A DNA stretch of 17,851 nucleotides from Coemansia sp. RSA 1804 (lineage: Eukaryota > Kickxellomycota > Kickxellomycetes > Kickxellales > Kickxellaceae), in contig JANBTH010000413.1 in NCBI GenBank assembly GCA_027578815.1, positions 1-17,851 of the forward strand, read 5' to 3'. Below the pieces are notes generated by a model, which was given only the letters and a program-made list of their open reading frames with translations, was not told where the DNA came from and made no database searches. Made by a program: the position numbers and the translations under genes. Of the stretch, positions 15,516 to 17,851 are shown in pieces (positions within the stretch are counted from its first letter, which is position 1; each line of letters begins with the position of its first letter).

Positions 15516-15875
15516 TTATTGAAAAGGAAAAGGCCTAAAAACAACATTATCATTGGCAAAAGTGTTGAGGTTGCTATTTACAGCATTTTCATATTTGTTA
15601 TTAAGGTAAACGGTGTTATCATTATAGTTGGCAGCATTAAAGTTGGTGTTAAGTGCATTTTTAAAAGACAAAGCAATTGGAAAACCAAAGCCAAAGCTAG
15701 TATCGATGCCATATCCAGTGTTGACTCCGTAATCAGTGCCAACTCCACTGAAAGAATAACCGCCGCAGATGCCACATCCAAAGCCTCGTCTGGCAATATG
15801 AGCACTGTCAGGGTGAGCAATTGCTCCAGCGGCAAGAAGAGCAACAATTGAAGCAACAGAGAGAACGCGAGCCAT
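15516..15875 (-). CDS. Small secreted glycine-rich protein, copy 2
   Basis: A 119-residue paralogue of the protein at 12645-13022. The signal peptide (VLSVASIVALLAAGAIA, 4-20), HPDSA, IARR (27-30) and GFGCGICGGY (31-40) are kept almost unchanged. The glycine repeat is shorter and degenerate (44-64). The Asn-rich C-terminal region is recognisable (TNFNAAN, 77-83; VYLNNK, 89-94). The C-terminus is extended: where copy 1 stops after NVVA, a one-base difference carries copy 2 on to NVVFRPFPFQ. It is convergent with the 515-residue membrane-protein gene, with 187 bases between the stop codons. No named family is recognised. Confidence 0.8.
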   Translation of the reverse strand: MARVLSVASIVALLAAGAIAHPDSAHIARRGFGCGICGGYSFSGVGTDYGVNTGYGIDTSFGFGFPIALSFKNALNTNFNAANYNDNTVYLNNKYENAVNSNLNTFANDNVVFRPFPFQ

Positions 15876-15975
15876 TTTAAATGTAGGAATAGGTTTTGTC
15901 TATTTAATGTCTAGTTGAGTTGATTGATGCGCGCTAAAATACAGATTAACTATATTTGGTAAGAGAATGCTAAGC

Positions 15976-15985
15976 TGCTTTTATA
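15976..15985 (-). promoter_or_regulatory. TATA-like box of small secreted protein 2
   Basis: TATAAAAGCA on the minus strand, 101 bases before the start codon, the same ten bases as the box before copy 1. Confidence 0.6.
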
Positions 15986-16046
15986 CTTGGTTTAAATGAC
16001 AGCTTCAGTATATGACTGACAAACCAACCAACAACGCGAGTTTGGC

Positions 16047-16090
16047 GGATGATGAATCTTTTGTTGTAACAGTCGATATATCAAGACTGA
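16047..16090 (-). promoter_or_regulatory. 44-bp conserved upstream block, copy 2
   Basis: Counterpart of 13223-13266 with two mismatches, about 170 bases upstream of the start codon. It is better preserved than the flanking promoter sequence, which argues for a binding site shared by both small-protein genes. Confidence 0.55.
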
Positions 16091-16871
16091 TCCATATAGT
16101 CTATTGTGTAGATTTAGATATAACAAACCACGCATAACAAGAGAATTACAATAAATTGACAATGATACACTAAAGGTTAATCATTGGATATGGTTTAGCA
16201 TTTAGTCGGTTGTTCGCATAATTACTTTTGTCTTTGTGCAATAACTCCCAGCCTTATTATACAATGCAAATAAAAGAAATCCATGGATACAACACGGCTT
16301 GTGCCATGGAAATTAATATAGAGATAATTGTTTTTATGATGCACACCAACTTACACTGGCAAAAGTACCAGCACACTCTTAAATAGTCTCTATTGAAATA
16401 TTGAGTAACATAAAGGTGTGCCTACAGATTATGTCTGCTAATGTAAAGAGAAAAAAGATTAGTCTATTTATTGTTACAATTTGTCTAGATTACTTGGATT
16501 ACCTCTTTTTCTTATTTTCTTTTGTGTAGGCGTTTTACAAGAAAACTATATACATTGAAATGTAGATTGCAAAGCATTGTACATGTAAAGACTTGCAACA
16601 GAGGAAGTTTCAAGTCTAGCATTCGACACAAGAGATGGATAGGTTTCAACTGGTTTACTTTTTTGCATCTCCTATATTCCTTTTTTTATACACGATATTC
16701 CAATATTAAAATTATTTAAACGGCAATGTCCATGACTTCAAGTAAAGAGTAAGCCAAGCACCTCTTTCATTTTTCCCATTAATTTGAATATGTAACATTA
16801 AAAGTGACAGAGCACCCACGGAGCTAATAACAACGATAACATTATCTATCCGCAATAATTGTAATAGGTAC

Positions 16872-17216
16872 ATGTGCACATTGTTGGACGCAGTGGTGAC
16901 GGTCTACTCGGTGGCAACGCTAGCCAGAACGGATCCGCGCCAAGCCCGAACAACAAAGCAGATATTTCTGGTGACCGCGTTGTTTGCTTTGCTTCTTGTG
17001 TTGGCGGCACGACGGAGCCCGGTGGCGGTGACATCGCTGTTTGCGGAACTTGCATTCTACACCACCATTGCGCTTGGAAATACCAGCGGACGGCTGACGG
17101 TTGCAGCACACGTGGCGTTGTGCTTGAGAGCGATGGCGGGTGGTGGTGCTGGTAGTGCGGTTTATGCCGGGGCAACCGTTCTTGTTCACCTGGCCTCAAT
17201 TGCACTTGTAACGTAA
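16872..17216 (+). CDS. Small multi-pass membrane protein or truncated remnant, unknown
   Basis: A 114-codon frame that is mostly hydrophobic, with likely membrane segments at about 31-46, 50-68 and 97-113 and a weaker one near 3-18. Charged Arg/Lys clusters (19-29 and RR at 47-48) separate the first two. I do not recognise a family. Its GC-rich base use resembles the core genes and differs from the AT-rich sequence just before it. The ATG lies within a few bases of that composition change, so this could be an intact small gene, a last exon (AG acceptor-like bases occur just upstream) or a 3' remnant cut by the island boundary. An AATAAA signal (17217-17222) follows the stop codon directly, which favours a transcribed gene. 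Confidence 0.5.
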   Translation: MCTLLDAVVTVYSVATLARTDPRQARTTKQIFLVTALFALLLVLAARRSPVAVTSLFAELAFYTTIALGNTSGRLTVAAHVALCLRAMAGGGAGSAVYAGATVLVHLASIALVT

Positions 17217-17567
17217 AATAAATAGAATTCAGAATGAAAGCGATATGTAACATGCCATCACCCATCATCTTTTGTCGTTTTCCTCGGCATTGTCTTTGCT
17301 CTCTTTGTTCCTACTGGCCCGTTGGTTGATGAAGAAACGAGAGTGACGAACGAGAGAGAAATGGGAGAAGAAAAAAGATCGGCTGCCAACAACAACATGG
17401 CTTTGATTCGGTTTTCTCCATTTCCCCCCTTTTCTCTCCTAGTTTTTCTATTTACTTATTTCCTGCCGCTGTTTACGTTATTTCCACGCATTCCACACAT
17501 TACCTTCATTTACCGCTAACTTAAGAAAAAGGGGAAGAGCAATCCAATCACAGTAACCAAAAAGGCG
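17217..17567. other. Intergenic region with CT-rich leader
   Basis: No gene is seen. It begins with AATAAA after the preceding frame and is pyrimidine-rich at about 17405-17510, like the leaders of other genes here. It then runs into the start of the partial gene. Confidence 0.5.
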
Positions 17568-17851
17568 ATGGCAATTCCAACGTGGTCACGAAGACTTTCA
17601 GCACCCACAGACAGCTGGCTAAGCAAGCACGAAAGCAACAGCAGCAACAGCAGCAACAGCGGCGAGATCGTAGAGTCGCTGGGTGCGGTGCTCGACTACC
17701 TGCAGAACAGCCAGGATGAGGCGCTGAGCGCAGCACAGAGAATAACAACAGCAAAGGTGTTCAAGGCGCTGGCCGACGTGTGCCGCGACCCGACGGCACG
17801 GCAGCGCATAAGCGAAGGCACAGCGCTTGCGCAGACAGTCAGCGCGACGCT
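17568..17851 (+). CDS. 5' part of a helical, possibly armadillo-repeat protein (runs off window)
   Basis: From the ATG at 17568 the frame stays open for 94 codons to the window end, so only the N-terminus is visible. A polar N-terminal segment contains an Asn/Ser repeat (SNSSNSSNSG, 23-32). It is followed by GEIVESLGAVLDYL (32-45) and a long helical stretch, with KVFKALADVCRDPTARQRI (63-81) leading into EGTALAQTVSATL (83-94). The helix-turn-helix spacing with a buried Leu/Val pattern looks like an armadillo or HEAT repeat, as in SmgGDS (RAP1GDS1)-type proteins. That is a resemblance, not a firm match. Coding status is supported by GC-rich codon use and a CT-rich leader. Confidence 0.65.
   Translation, partial: MAIPTWSRRLSAPTDSWLSKHESNSSNSSNSGEIVESLGAVLDYLQNSQDEALSAAQRITTAKVFKALADVCRDPTARQRISEGTALAQTVSAT

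Larger units (their letters stand above)
13781..16246. repeat. Tandem cassette duplication, unit 2
   Basis: The second direct unit carries the intact surface-protein gene and small secreted protein 2 in the same convergent arrangement as unit 1. It includes the promoter-side 44-bp block and ends near the shared CTTTGTGCAATAAC word at 16233-16246. Edges are approximate because indels accumulate outside the genes. Confidence 0.85.
15876..16871. other. AT-rich intergenic region, right part of the island
   Basis: About 1 kb without a supportable gene. The left third is the promoter side of small secreted protein 2. Beyond about 16,250 similarity to unit 1 fades, with only scattered words in common. 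The short frames here lack features. Composition switches back to GC-rich at about 16,865-16,880. Confidence 0.5.

Overview
The window looks like nuclear DNA of a fungus, most likely an early-diverging, gene-dense one (Kickxellomycotina, for example Coemansia or a relative; this is inference from gene content and style, not from a search). Reasons: the core genes are single uninterrupted frames with pyrimidine-rich upstream regions, there are no bacterial operons or ribosome binding sites, and the gene set is fungal (Rib4-type lumazine synthase, a Dug3-type amidotransferase, MARVEL-like four-helix proteins).

Region 1 (about 1-10,210) is GC-richer and holds eight housekeeping-type genes: lumazine synthase (RIB4, 768-1415); directly behind it a strongly diverged lumazine-synthase-fold paralogue (2025-2522); a DUG3-like class II glutamine amidotransferase (3178-4086); two tandem MARVEL-like membrane proteins (5480-6151 and 6684-7298); a membrane-anchored METTL7-like methyltransferase (7612-8595); a NUDIX ADP-sugar pyrophosphatase-like protein (8806-9720); and, convergent with the last, a small CoA-binding-fold protein (9768-10211, minus strand).

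Region 2 (about 10,220-16,865) is conspicuously AT-rich. It contains a direct tandem duplication of a two-gene cassette. Each unit has a plus-strand gene for a type I membrane protein whose ectodomain resembles a trypsin-fold protease with the catalytic triad replaced, and a convergent minus-strand gene for a small secreted glycine-rich protein with a CxxC and a dibasic site. The first membrane-protein copy carries two offsetting frameshifts, and the second (515 aa) is intact. A 235-bp block is identical in the two copies while its flanks are diverged, which points to gene conversion. A 44-bp block upstream of both small-protein genes is also preserved.

Region 3 (about 16,870-17,851) returns to GC-rich coding sequence. 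It has a small 114-codon hydrophobic frame of unknown function and the 5' part of a gene with an alpha-helical, possibly armadillo-like, product that runs off the window.

Functionally, region 1 shows riboflavin synthesis, glutathione or peptide amide metabolism, nucleotide-sugar clearance and membrane proteins with no evident operon logic. The most unusual material is the diverged lumazine-synthase paralogue and the duplicated pseudo-protease/secreted-peptide cassette, which could be a rapidly evolving surface receptor and ligand or effector pair.
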